Positions 1 through 7,321 of a stretch of 54,270 bases of DNA are shown here, in pieces. The DNA lies in contig JAGCNV010000080.1 of the NCBI GenBank assembly GCA_017645765.1, positions 1 to 54,270 on the forward strand, in the 5' to 3' direction. The stretch is from a bacterium. Lineage in GTDB: Bacteria; UBP6; UBA1177. Under the pieces are notes generated by a model. The model had not been told where the DNA came from and did no database searches. It was given only the letters and a program-made list of their open reading frames with translations. Position 1 is the first letter of the stretch. Each line of letters starts with the position of its first letter. The position numbers and the translations under genes were made by a program.

Positions 1-111
1 GAAATGGAACGAATGATCCTTGAATTTATTGAATATTATAACAACAGGCGGATTCAGAAAAAACTGAATTGGATGACACCTGTTGAATTTAGGTCTAAGA
101 GATGTTATTAA
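1..111 (+). CDS. IS3-family transposase, C-terminal end (cut by window edge)
   Basis: The reading frame is open from base 1 and ends at TAA 109-111, giving the last 36 residues of a protein. The residues EYYNNRRIQKKLNWMTPVEF match the usual C-terminal end of IS3/IS150-group OrfB integrase-type transposases (DDE family; the YNxxRxxxxLxxxxPxxY pattern after the catalytic core). The catalytic D, D and E residues lie upstream, outside the window. It is followed within 5 bases by a sequence that looks like the right inverted repeat of the element, so the 3' end is probably intact. Whether the whole gene works cannot be judged from here. Confidence 0.8.
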   Translation, partial: EMERMILEFIEYYNNRRIQKKLNWMTPVEFRSKRCY

Positions 112-140
112 ACCGTGTCCAAAAAAATGGGGTCAGAACA
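1..140 (+). mobile_element. Right end of an IS3-family (IS150-like) insertion sequence
   Basis: The transposase end is followed by a 25-base right terminal inverted repeat at 116-140. It begins TGTCCAAAAAAATGG and ends GGTCAGAACA. That is the layout known for IS150-group right ends (TGTCCAA, an A/T stretch, GGGGTCAG, then a CA terminus). The left end lies before base 1, so the partner repeat and the target duplication cannot be checked. The bases after 140 (CTCCCCCGAAGTGGGAG) form a small hairpin and could include the target site. Confidence 0.7.
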
Positions 141-170
141 CTCCCCCGAAGTGGGAGCCATGCGATCGTG

Positions 171-202
171 AATGTAAAATTCCTTTACATTTTATTTTTT
201 TT
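171..202 (+). terminator. Intrinsic terminator between IS end and ino1
   Basis: AATGTAAA (171-178) pairs perfectly with TTTACATT (184-191) around a 5-base loop. It is followed by TTATTTTTTTT. This would stop rightward transcription from the insertion sequence before it reaches ino1. Confidence 0.65.
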
Positions 203-271
203 AATTTCTAAAACTTAAAGATTTTTGTCTTTTTCCCGTTTTTTTCCCGATTTAAACCGTTTTTTAGCAGA

Positions 272-287
272 TGGCACAACTTTTGCT
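272..287 (+). promoter_or_regulatory. Sigma-54 (-24/-12) promoter for ino1
   Basis: TGGCAC-N5-TTGCT has the exact GG/GC spacing of an RpoN promoter, with GG at 273-274 and GC at 285-286. It lies about 67 bases before the ino1 start, which leaves room for a 5' leader starting near base 298. No convincing -35/-10 pair was seen nearer the gene. An RpoN promoter needs an AAA+ enhancer-binding activator; none is encoded in the window. Confidence 0.6.
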
Positions 288-353
288 TTCTCTCACAGCC
301 TTTTGTTTTTTTAAGTGCGATTAGTAACCTTATATTTTTTTGGAGGAATTCAA

Positions 354-1682
354 ATGACAGCACGTGAAATCAAACCCGCTGACGGCAAAATGTTGGTTTT
401 CTTTGTCGGTATGGGTGCAATCACTTCCACAGTTCTCACCGGTATCTTCAACATCAGAAAAGGACTTCACAAACCGATCGGCTCGCTCACCCAGATGGGA
501 CACATCAGACTTGGCAAAAGAACGGAAAACCGCTCTCCGCTCATTAAGGAATTCGTTCCGCTTGCAGACATCAACGATCTTGAATTCGCAGGCTGGGATA
601 TTTTCACAGACAATATGTACGAATCGGCTAAACACGCAGCAGTAGTACGCTCGGAAGACCTTGAACCGGTCAGAGACGAAATGCTCGCAATCAAACCGAT
701 GAAGGCTGTTTTCAACCACGAATGGGTCAAAAAACTTGACGGTCCGAACGTAAAAACCGGCAAAAACTACATGGATCTCGCTCATCAGCTTATGGACGAC
801 ATCAAAAACACGATGAAGGAAAAAGGCTGCTCGAGAGCCGTTATGGTCTGGAACGCTTCGACTGAAGCTTACCACAAACCGTGCGAAATCCACAACACGC
901 TCGCTGATTTCGAAAAGGCTATGGAAGACGGTTTCCATCCTGAAGTCGCTCCAAGCCAGGTTTACGCTTACGCTGCACTCAGCATGGGTCTTCCCTACAT
1001 CAACGGTTCGCCGAACTGCACAGTTGACAACAGAGCGATCCAGGAACTTGCAAACAAAATGAAGATGCCTATCGCAGGAAAAGACTGGAAAACCGGTCAG
1101 ACCTTGATGAAGACGATAATCGGACCCGGACTCAAGCTCAGAATGCTCGGCCTCAACGGCTGGTTCTCGACCAACATCCTCGGAAACCGCGACGGCGAAG
1201 TTCTTGACGATCCGGCTAACTTCAAGAGCAAAGAGGTTTCGAAACTTTCCGTTCTCGACACCATTCTTGATGCTAAAAACTATCCTGAACTTTACGGCAA
1301 CTACTACCACAAAGTAAGAATCAACTACTATCCGCCGAGAGGAGACGACAAGGAAGCATGGGACAACATCGACATTTTCGGATGGCTCAACATGCCAATG
1401 CAGATCAAAGTAAACTTCCTCTGCAGAGACTCCATACTTGCAGCTCCGGTCGTTCTTGACACGCTTCTCTTCATCGACCTTGCAAGAAGAGCGGGAATGT
1501 ACGGAATCCAGGAATGGATGAGCTTCTACTTCAAGTCCCCGATGGTTGCTGAAGGCCTCTATCCGGAACACGATGTTTTCATCCAGCACACCAAACTCAA
1601 AAATACTCTCAGATACATGATGGGCGAAGAACTTATCACGCATCTCGGCAACGAATACTACGATTATTCGAAAGAAGACTAG
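354..1682 (+). CDS. ino1: Inositol-3-phosphate synthase (myo-inositol-1-phosphate synthase)
   Basis: 442 residues. NAD-dependent enzyme that converts glucose 6-phosphate to 1D-myo-inositol 3-phosphate in the cytoplasm, the first step toward inositol lipids and compatible solutes. The N-terminal Rossmann motif VGMGAITST (about residues 18-26) binds NAD. Later stretches follow the family closely: INGSPNC, the KDWKTGQTLMK region (family form KSGQTK), the NILGNRDG segment (family NHLGNNDG) and the following FKSKEVSK. The start at 354 is chosen because GGAGG at 342-346 precedes it, and the 13 codons upstream in frame do not resemble the family. It stands alone between two terminators, behind a sigma-54-type promoter. 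Confidence 0.9.
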   Translation: MTAREIKPADGKMLVFFVGMGAITSTVLTGIFNIRKGLHKPIGSLTQMGHIRLGKRTENRSPLIKEFVPLADINDLEFAGWDIFTDNMYESAKHAAVVRSEDLEPVRDEMLAIKPMKAVFNHEWVKKLDGPNVKTGKNYMDLAHQLMDDIKNTMKEKGCSRAVMVWNASTEAYHKPCEIHNTLADFEKAMEDGFHPEVAPSQVYAYAALSMGLPYINGSPNCTVDNRAIQELANKMKMPIAGKDWKTGQTLMKTIIGPGLKLRMLGLNGWFSTNILGNRDGEVLDDPANFKSKEVSKLSVLDTILDAKNYPELYGNYYHKVRINYYPPRGDDKEAWDNIDIFGWLNMPMQIKVNFLCRDSILAAPVVLDTLLFIDLARRAGMYGIQEWMSFYFKSPMVAEGLYPEHDVFIQHTKLKNTLRYMMGEELITHLGNEYYDYSKED

Positions 1683-1705
1683 TTTTTTAAACGCTTCTAT
1701 TTTTT

Positions 1706-1735
1706 AAAACGGGGGCTTTGGCTCCCGTTTTTTTT
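1706..1735 (+). terminator. Intrinsic terminator after ino1
   Basis: AAAACGGG pairs with CCCGTTTT around a GGCTTTGGCT loop, and a run of Ts follows. It lies about 25 bases after the ino1 stop. Confidence 0.85.
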
Positions 1736-1769
1736 ATCCAATGATTTCAGATAATAATACAAAAATATC

Positions 1770-1797
1770 TTGCATTATTATTTTTTCATACTATAAT
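1770..1797 (+). promoter_or_regulatory. Sigma-70-type promoter for the repeat lipoprotein
   Basis: TTGCAT (1770-1775), a 16-base spacer, then TATAAT (1792-1797), a perfect -10. It is located 66 bases before the chosen start of the lipoprotein gene. Confidence 0.6.
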
Positions 1798-1863
1798 ATT
1801 TTGGTTTTTTGAAAGGTGGCAGAAATTTACGGTTTTATATTGAATGTTTTAATGGAGAAAAAG

Positions 1864-2619
1864 ATGAAAAAAGTATGTTTTATTTTTGCAATTTTTGCAG
1901 CAATGTTTCTTATGTTAGCTTGCGGAAAAGATTCATTACTGGAAAGCGGTGTACCTGAAGACGAAAACAACACATCGGATACTGAAACGACTGATCAGGC
2001 AGACACGAACGACATAGCTGACTCAGAAGCAAATGATCCGGCAGCAGATACCGATGATCCGAACAGTCAGGACGATCCCAACAACCAGAATGATCCGAAT
2101 GATCCCAACAACCAGAATGATCCGAACGATCCCAACAACCAGAACGATCCGAACGATCCCAACAACCAGAACGATCCGAACGATCCTAACAACCAGAATG
2201 ATCCGACCAACCCGACTGATCCGACAGTAGATCCGACCGATCCTAACAACCAGAATGATCCGACCAACCCGACTGATCCGACAGTAGATCCGACCGATCC
2301 TACAAATGATCCAACACAACCTGTATCTGATCCGTGCAATCCGAACAAATGCCTTGAAGACGAACATTCAGACGGTGTTTGCACTGTTGAAGTTGAAGAA
2401 GATTCATATTCCTGCGGTTGCAAAAACGATATTCTTGGCAACGAATATATGTGGTACGAGGATCAATGCCACATGGTCGTAACTCCGGATCAATGCCGTA
2501 TGTTCGCAGAAACAGTTGCCAGCATAATCGGCGGAGTTCCTGATTGGGTTACGGATGTTGTAGAGTGGGTCTGCCACTGCTTCACGGAAAGTGAATGTGT
2601 AATCACTTGGGAATGGTAA
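1864..2619 (+). CDS. Lipoprotein with Asp-Pro-Asn repeats and a Cys-rich C-terminus
   Basis: 251 residues. The N-terminus has a Lys pair, a hydrophobic stretch and lipobox MLAC with Cys20, so it should be exported and lipid-anchored. Residues about 22-70 are rich in Asp, Glu, Thr and Asn. Residues 71-144 are tandem DPNNQNDPN-type and DPTNPTDPTVDPT-type repeats, probably an extended spacer. The C-terminal part opens with CNPNKCLEDEHSDGVC and a later SCGC, resembling one EGF-like unit of the lipoprotein at 10606, then has more Cys and Trp. The start follows GGAG at 1854-1857 with 6-base spacing; an upstream in-frame ATG at 1852 would overlap that site. Function unknown; a surface or adhesive role is inference only. 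Confidence 0.8.
   Translation: MKKVCFIFAIFAAMFLMLACGKDSLLESGVPEDENNTSDTETTDQADTNDIADSEANDPAADTDDPNSQDDPNNQNDPNDPNNQNDPNDPNNQNDPNDPNNQNDPNDPNNQNDPTNPTDPTVDPTDPNNQNDPTNPTDPTVDPTDPTNDPTQPVSDPCNPNKCLEDEHSDGVCTVEVEEDSYSCGCKNDILGNEYMWYEDQCHMVVTPDQCRMFAETVASIIGGVPDWVTDVVEWVCHCFTESECVITWEW
2074..2295 (+). repeat. Coding tandem repeat: 27-bp units followed by an exact 57-bp duplication
   Basis: Five consecutive 27-bp units begin at 2074, 2101, 2128, 2155 and 2182, differing by a few third-position changes. The last one opens a 57-bp unit (2182-2238) that is repeated without a single difference at 2239-2295. All units are multiples of three, so gain or loss would change protein length without breaking the frame. 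Confidence 0.9.
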
Positions 2620-2660
2620 TTTCCGAATATTTTTCCCGCTTTAATTCCTAAAAAAACTCC

Positions 2661-2688
2661 TTGACATAAAATTTTTCAGTTGTAATTC
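2661..2688 (+). promoter_or_regulatory. Sigma-70-type promoter for sbcDC
   Basis: A consensus -35 TTGACA (2661-2666), a 16-base spacer and TAATTC (2683-2688), ending about 30 bases before the sbcD start. Confidence 0.55.
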
Positions 2689-2719
2689 TTTGCCGTACAG
2701 AATTTTATCGGAGGCTGAA

Positions 2720-3979
2720 ATGAAATTCATTCATACGGCAGACTGGCATCTTGGCAATTCGATGCATAGTATAGACCGGATCGAGGAAGTCCGCGCTTGT
2801 TTCAAATGGCTGAAAATGCAGATCGAAGAACAGAAAGCGGAAGCCCTCATCGTTTCAGGCGATATTTTCGATACGATAAACCCGCCGGTAGAAGCCCGGC
2901 ACGAATACTACAAATTTTTAGCATCACTACTCGGCACATGCTGCATGAATGTCATTGTCATCGCAGGGAATCACGATTCGGCGTCGTTCATCAATGCACC
3001 TAAAGAACTGCTCGAAGCGCTCAATATCCATGTCATAGGGAATATTGCCGATACTCCCGTTGAAAACTGCGTTTTTGAATTGAAAGACTCTGAAAACAAC
3101 ACCTGCGCTGTATGTGCCGCAATCCCGTTTGTCCGCGAAGCAGAATTAAGGAAATTTGCGGAAGACGGCGAAAATTTTGCCGATAACTCTTTCAAAGAGC
3201 TTTACAAACAGGCTTACAACGCCGCAGATTCACTGCGCGCCGGAAGAAACATTCCGATCATTGCCACAGGTCATCTGTATGCCGCGAATCTGGAAGGAAG
3301 GCTGGCAGAAGTTCCGTGCGGAGAAAAAACTGATGACGGAACAAAAACCATTGATCTGGTCGGTAATTTAGGAGCTGTAAACGTCTCCGTCTTTCCACCA
3401 GGATTTGATTATGTCGCACTGGGGCACATCCACTACCCGACCCGTGTAGCAAAAAACGACCGCATCCGTTACAGCGGTTCTCCGTTTCTTCTCGGTTTCG
3501 ATGAAGTAAACATAAGACGCAATCTCCTTCTAGTTGACGTTCAACGCGGATGCACGCCGCAGGTAACACAGCTTGAAGTCCCGTCATTCTTTGATTTCAT
3601 GCGCATCGAAGGAACGGTTGAAGAAATAAAAACTGCGATGGCATCTCTCTGCCTGAGGAATTTCGAGCGGAACACATATATTGAAATCGCATACGATGTT
3701 GAAACCGGAAAAAACATTCATGACGCGCTGGCAGAATTAGACATAAATCCGCCTCTGCACATTGTGAGCTGGAAACCAAGGTTCCGCAGCGGACGGCATT
3801 ATGACTCGACCCTGGAATCCTTCGGAGTCTCCGATGTAACCGAGCTCAGCGAAGAAGACGTTTTCAAGACTCTTATTCTGAGCCGGACCGGGCTCGATCC
3901 AGAAAGCGTCGAGGCAAAACAATGTCTCGACGAATACCTTCCGCTTTTTAAGGAAATAGCGAACGAGGCAGAACAATGA
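2720..3979 (+). CDS. sbcD: SbcD, nuclease subunit of the SbcCD (Mre11-Rad50-like) complex
   Basis: 419 residues. Mn-dependent calcineurin-type phosphoesterase that cuts hairpins and protein-blocked DNA ends together with SbcC. All metal-site motifs are visible: ADWHLG (D8, H10), SGDIFD (D48), GNHD (83-86), GH (184-185) and GHIH (235-238). The start at 2720 has GGAGG at 2710-2714 and puts the MKFIHTADWHLG motif at the N-terminus as in the family; the longer frame does not. It overlaps sbcC by ATGA, indicating translational coupling. Confidence 0.95.
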   Translation: MKFIHTADWHLGNSMHSIDRIEEVRACFKWLKMQIEEQKAEALIVSGDIFDTINPPVEARHEYYKFLASLLGTCCMNVIVIAGNHDSASFINAPKELLEALNIHVIGNIADTPVENCVFELKDSENNTCAVCAAIPFVREAELRKFAEDGENFADNSFKELYKQAYNAADSLRAGRNIPIIATGHLYAANLEGRLAEVPCGEKTDDGTKTIDLVGNLGAVNVSVFPPGFDYVALGHIHYPTRVAKNDRIRYSGSPFLLGFDEVNIRRNLLLVDVQRGCTPQVTQLEVPSFFDFMRIEGTVEEIKTAMASLCLRNFERNTYIEIAYDVETGKNIHDALAELDINPPLHIVSWKPRFRSGRHYDSTLESFGVSDVTELSEEDVFKTLILSRTGLDPESVEAKQCLDEYLPLFKEIANEAEQ

Positions 3980-6699
3980 AAATACTGGAACTGGAGTTCA
4001 AAAACATAAATTCACTCTACGGCGAGTGGAAAATCGATTTCACCGACGAAAACTACAGCAGGAACCGCAATATTTTTCTGATCCACGGTCCCACAGGTTC
4101 AGGCAAAACAAGTATTCTCGACGCTATAACGCTTGCGCTTTACGGCAAAACCGCAAGGCAGAAAATCATCAACAAAGGCGATGCAGGGAACGAAGTCATG
4201 ACGCGTGAAACAGGCAGCTGTTATTCGCGCATCACCTACGAAACCGAGGACGGCGTATATATTTCCGAGTGGTCGCAGCGACGTGCTCGGAACAGCGCTT
4301 CAGCCGCACTGAAAGAACCGGAGTATTCAATCAAAGAAAAAAACGGCGAAACGATTTCTTCGGGAAAAGCTTCTTACAACGCTCTGGAAAAGGCGACGAT
4401 AAAAATCGTAAAACTCGATTTCAATCAGTTCTGCCGTTCCGTCATGCTTGCACAGGGCGAATTCAACAAATTCCTTGACTGCGGAGAGAAAGAACGCGCC
4501 GAAATTCTTGAAAAACTGAACCGAAGCGAACGCTATAGAGATATTGCGGTCAAAATCGCGGAGCGCTCAGATGCGGAAGAAAAGAAATGCTTGACGATAA
4601 AAACCAAACTCGATGCCCTGTCAGGCAACATTTTAAGCGATGAAAAACTCAACGGTTTACGCATAGAGCTTGATGAAAATCTGAAACAGCAGCTGGAACT
4701 GAACCGGCAGAAGGAAATTTTGAAGAAAGATCTCATGTGGTATACGGAGTTCGATTCGAAACAAAAAGCTGCGGAAGAGTCAAAACAGGCTTTCGACGAA
4801 GCAAAAGAACGAAAGAGCAGCTTTAAAGAAAAAGAGGAATTTCTCAAACGGGCAGAGCAGGCCGAGTCGTGCAGAGTCCTATACACCGAACTGAAAATCA
4901 TGCGCAGCGACCGGGCAAAAGACATTTCCGCACTTAACACTGTCGGGAAAGAACTTCCGGCAAAAGAAGAAAGTTACAAAAATTCCTTGGAAAAGCTGCA
5001 AAAAGAACAGGGCGTCAGGCAGCAGTTAAGCGCTGAGCAGGAAAAACAGCTTATTTTATGGAATGAAGTAAACAGCCTTGACTCGGATATAAAATCAATA
5101 GAAACGCTGATTTCACGGGACGAAAAGGATCTGGAAAATCACAGGCAGAATGAGAAAAAACTGAAAAACGAGTTATCCGGATACGAGAAAAAATCCGCAG
5201 CTTTGGCAGAATTATCAAAAACATGCGATGAAATCGGGAAAAAAATCATTGAAAAAGAAGCTCAGATTTCAAAAATTTTTGCCGACGAAGGTCTTTTTCT
5301 TGCAGGGCAGCTCGAACTCCGCCTTAAACCGGGAGATATCTGCCCAGTTTGCGGAAACAGCTATCACCGAACCTGTACGGCGGAAGCTGACGATTCCCGC
5401 TTTCACGCCGCAGCCTCGAATTTAAAACAGCTGAGCGATGAACGCGACAGGCTGCTGAAAGAACAGGAGTCCGTAAGAGACAGGATCAGAAAATCAGGGT
5501 CTGAACTTGAATACTGGCAGACAGAAAAAACAAAACAGCTTGCAGATGCAGCGAAAGAGATTGCAGAAAAAGAAAAAAAACTTTCGGAATTGAAGAAAAA
5601 ATGCGGAGATCTGAAAACTCTCCGAAAAGAAAAGTTCGCTGACAAAAATGTTTCCGAAGAAGAAACAAAATTTTTCAAACAGATCAGAAGCAGCGAAGAA
5701 AAGATAAAATATCTTACAGAAACCAAAGATAAACTTTCAAAAGAATTCACCGCTCTGCAGACGAACCGCGAAGCTCTTTTCCGTCGGATAAACGAGCGCG
5801 GAACTCTCTTGGAAGAAAAGGAACGGGAATTTCTGACATTGATCCGGGACAGAAATTTTGCAGATGAAAAAGAATTCCTCGTTTTCCTTCTTGAACCGGA
5901 CAAATTCAGCTCACTCTGCGAAGAGCGGAAAAAAGCAGAGAACGAATTCAATTCCGCTCAGAAAGATGCGGAAAAAACAGAAGCCGTTTTCAAAGATTTT
6001 GCCGGAACAAAAAGACCTTCTATGCCTGACAGGAACGAATGCATAAAGGAAACGGACGAAATCGAAGAAAGAACCGGCATACTGAATCAGAATCTCGGAA
6101 AAATAAACCAGCAGATCAGAGAGAGTGAAAAAAACGGAAATGAGGCGCGTGAAATTCAAAAAGAATATGAGAATCAGAAAAACATCTGTTCAAAGTGGGA
6201 ACAGATGAGAAAATGGATCGGCAACAAGGACGGCTCTACATTTTCCGTGTTTGTCCAGAGCCTGACATTCAGACGGCTCATCGCGATTTCCAACAAATAT
6301 CTTCATCAGATGAAGGAACGCTACACCCTGACTGCAAAAGGCGATCTCGACTTTCAGATAGAGGATGCTAATTTCAGCGAACCGCGCAGCATTTCCAATA
6401 TTTCAGGCGGCGAGCGCTTTCTTGTAAGCCTGTCGCTTGCCTTGGGAATAGCTGAATTTGCAGGCCGGAACATAAAAGTCGACTCGCTTTTTCTTGACGA
6501 AGGTTTCGGAACACTGAGCGGACCTGAACTTTCCAACGTACTCGACACACTCAAGTCGATGCAGAAAAACGGCAAAATGCTCGGCATAATCTCGCACCTT
6601 CCCGCCGTTATCGATGCAATCGAACAAAAAATCGAAGTCGTTCAAGTCCCCGGCGGTCACAGCATTTTAAGGGGAGACGGCATCGAAGGTCCGGAATAA
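3976..6699 (+). CDS. sbcC: SbcC, SMC-like ATPase subunit of SbcCD
   Basis: 907 residues. Rad50-type ATPase that opens and positions DNA for the SbcD nuclease. Walker A GPTGSGKT is at residues 38-45, and a Q-loop-like LAQGEFNKFL lies near 158-167. Long Lys/Glu-rich coiled coils run from about 180 to 450 and 480 to 780, separated by the zinc hook CPVCG (456-460). The ABC signature SGGERF is near 810 and Walker B LFLDEGFG near 840. Length is within the usual range for the family. The start overlaps the sbcD stop (ATGA). A large share of Lys and Glu codons accounts for the A-rich strand here. Confidence 0.95.
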   Translation: MKILELEFKNINSLYGEWKIDFTDENYSRNRNIFLIHGPTGSGKTSILDAITLALYGKTARQKIINKGDAGNEVMTRETGSCYSRITYETEDGVYISEWSQRRARNSASAALKEPEYSIKEKNGETISSGKASYNALEKATIKIVKLDFNQFCRSVMLAQGEFNKFLDCGEKERAEILEKLNRSERYRDIAVKIAERSDAEEKKCLTIKTKLDALSGNILSDEKLNGLRIELDENLKQQLELNRQKEILKKDLMWYTEFDSKQKAAEESKQAFDEAKERKSSFKEKEEFLKRAEQAESCRVLYTELKIMRSDRAKDISALNTVGKELPAKEESYKNSLEKLQKEQGVRQQLSAEQEKQLILWNEVNSLDSDIKSIETLISRDEKDLENHRQNEKKLKNELSGYEKKSAALAELSKTCDEIGKKIIEKEAQISKIFADEGLFLAGQLELRLKPGDICPVCGNSYHRTCTAEADDSRFHAAASNLKQLSDERDRLLKEQESVRDRIRKSGSELEYWQTEKTKQLADAAKEIAEKEKKLSELKKKCGDLKTLRKEKFADKNVSEEETKFFKQIRSSEEKIKYLTETKDKLSKEFTALQTNREALFRRINERGTLLEEKEREFLTLIRDRNFADEKEFLVFLLEPDKFSSLCEERKKAENEFNSAQKDAEKTEAVFKDFAGTKRPSMPDRNECIKETDEIEERTGILNQNLGKINQQIRESEKNGNEAREIQKEYENQKNICSKWEQMRKWIGNKDGSTFSVFVQSLTFRRLIAISNKYLHQMKERYTLTAKGDLDFQIEDANFSEPRSISNISGGERFLVSLSLALGIAEFAGRNIKVDSLFLDEGFGTLSGPELSNVLDTLKSMQKNGKMLGIISHLPAVIDAIEQKIEVVQVPGGHSILRGDGIEGPE

Positions 6700-6732
6700 C
6701 ATTCTTTCAACCCTATAAAACCGCTTTAACCC

Positions 6733-6761
6733 TTGATTTTTCGACCACGGACTTGTATAAA
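6733..6761 (+). promoter_or_regulatory. Promoter for the 6831 gene, copy A of a shared promoter-leader
   Basis: TTGATT (6733-6738), a 17-base spacer and TATAAA (6756-6761). The following leader AACCGCGCTTTGTCTGCGG is almost the same as the one after the promoter at 49050 (AACCGTGCTTTGTTTGCAGG), although the genes are unrelated. Confidence 0.6.
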
Positions 6762-6789
6762 AACCGCGCTTTGTCTGCGGGGGGTTTAT

Positions 6790-6834
6790 ATGCGAGATTT
6801 CCGATATGAAATAAATTTTCGAGGTGAAAAATGA
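6790..6834 (+). CDS. 14-codon leader ORF coupled to the 6831 gene
   Basis: ATG at 6790 follows a G-rich stretch (GCGGGGGGTT) that can serve as a weak ribosome site. The frame reads MRDFRYEINFRGEK and stops at TGA 6832-6834, which overlaps the ATG of the next gene (ATGA). The real gene has its own GAGGTG site inside this leader ORF. A leader peptide or a relic start are both possible. Protein-level support is nil: the evidence is position and overlap only. Confidence 0.35.
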   Translation: MRDFRYEINFRGEK

Positions 6835-7253
6835 ACAGGATTTTTACGGTCATTCTGCTGGCTGCGACCATCGTTTCGCTCATTTCCACGGGATTCAATT
6901 TGAAAAAAGTCTCTTCGATGGAAGATGAAATCAACAAACTCAAGGCAGAAAAGATCGAGCTGATGCAGGAGCATGAAGAGTGTCTGACCTACAAGGAAAA
7001 GTCGCTCAGAAAGGAACTTGTTACGAAGTATCTCGATTCGGTCATGCTGCTTCTCAACAAAATGGAAAAAGGATATGAACCGACGAAAGAAGACACTGAA
7101 AATTTTTACGAGAGAACCGGTTTCATAGCAAAAAACATCGATTCAGTCGCAGTTTCGAAAGAAGAGACAAATCTTGTACTGACCTTTATCGATTCGGCGA
7201 AAAAAACGTTCGAAACAAGGATCATGACAGCACCGGAAAAGGATAAAGAGTGA
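6831..7253 (+). CDS. Small single-pass membrane protein with coiled coil, unknown function
   Basis: 140 residues. Residues 4-21 form one hydrophobic segment (FTVILLAATIVSLISTGF), which could be a membrane anchor or an uncleaved signal. Residues about 24-60 are Lys/Glu-rich with coiled-coil character (SMEDEINKLKAEKIEL). The rest is predicted helical and soluble, probably outside the cytoplasm. One Cys (CLTYKE) is present and no lipobox. GAGGTG at 6821-6826 lies 4 bases before the ATG. It precedes the FHA gene, which has its own promoter. I do not recognise the family. Confidence 0.7.
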   Translation: MNRIFTVILLAATIVSLISTGFNLKKVSSMEDEINKLKAEKIELMQEHEECLTYKEKSLRKELVTKYLDSVMLLLNKMEKGYEPTKEDTENFYERTGFIAKNIDSVAVSKEETNLVLTFIDSAKKTFETRIMTAPEKDKE

Positions 7254-7259
7254 ATTTTC

Positions 7260-7288
7260 TTGAAAATAAATTCTTATTATAGTATAGG
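7260..7288 (+). promoter_or_regulatory. Promoter for the FHA/DUF4388 gene
   Basis: TTGAAA (7260-7265), a 17-base spacer and TATAGG (7283-7288), followed by the GAGAGGAG ribosome site before ATG 7322. Confidence 0.5.
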
Positions 7289-7321
7289 GCGGTGTTTTTG
7301 AATCTTTGAGAGGAGATTTTT

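Noticed and set aside
330-1643. Long open frame antisense to ino1 (about 437 codons)
   Set aside because: It is the mirror of a strongly conserved gene, has no ribosome site and its protein looks low-complexity (Phe/Val/Ser/His-rich). It is a codon-bias shadow.
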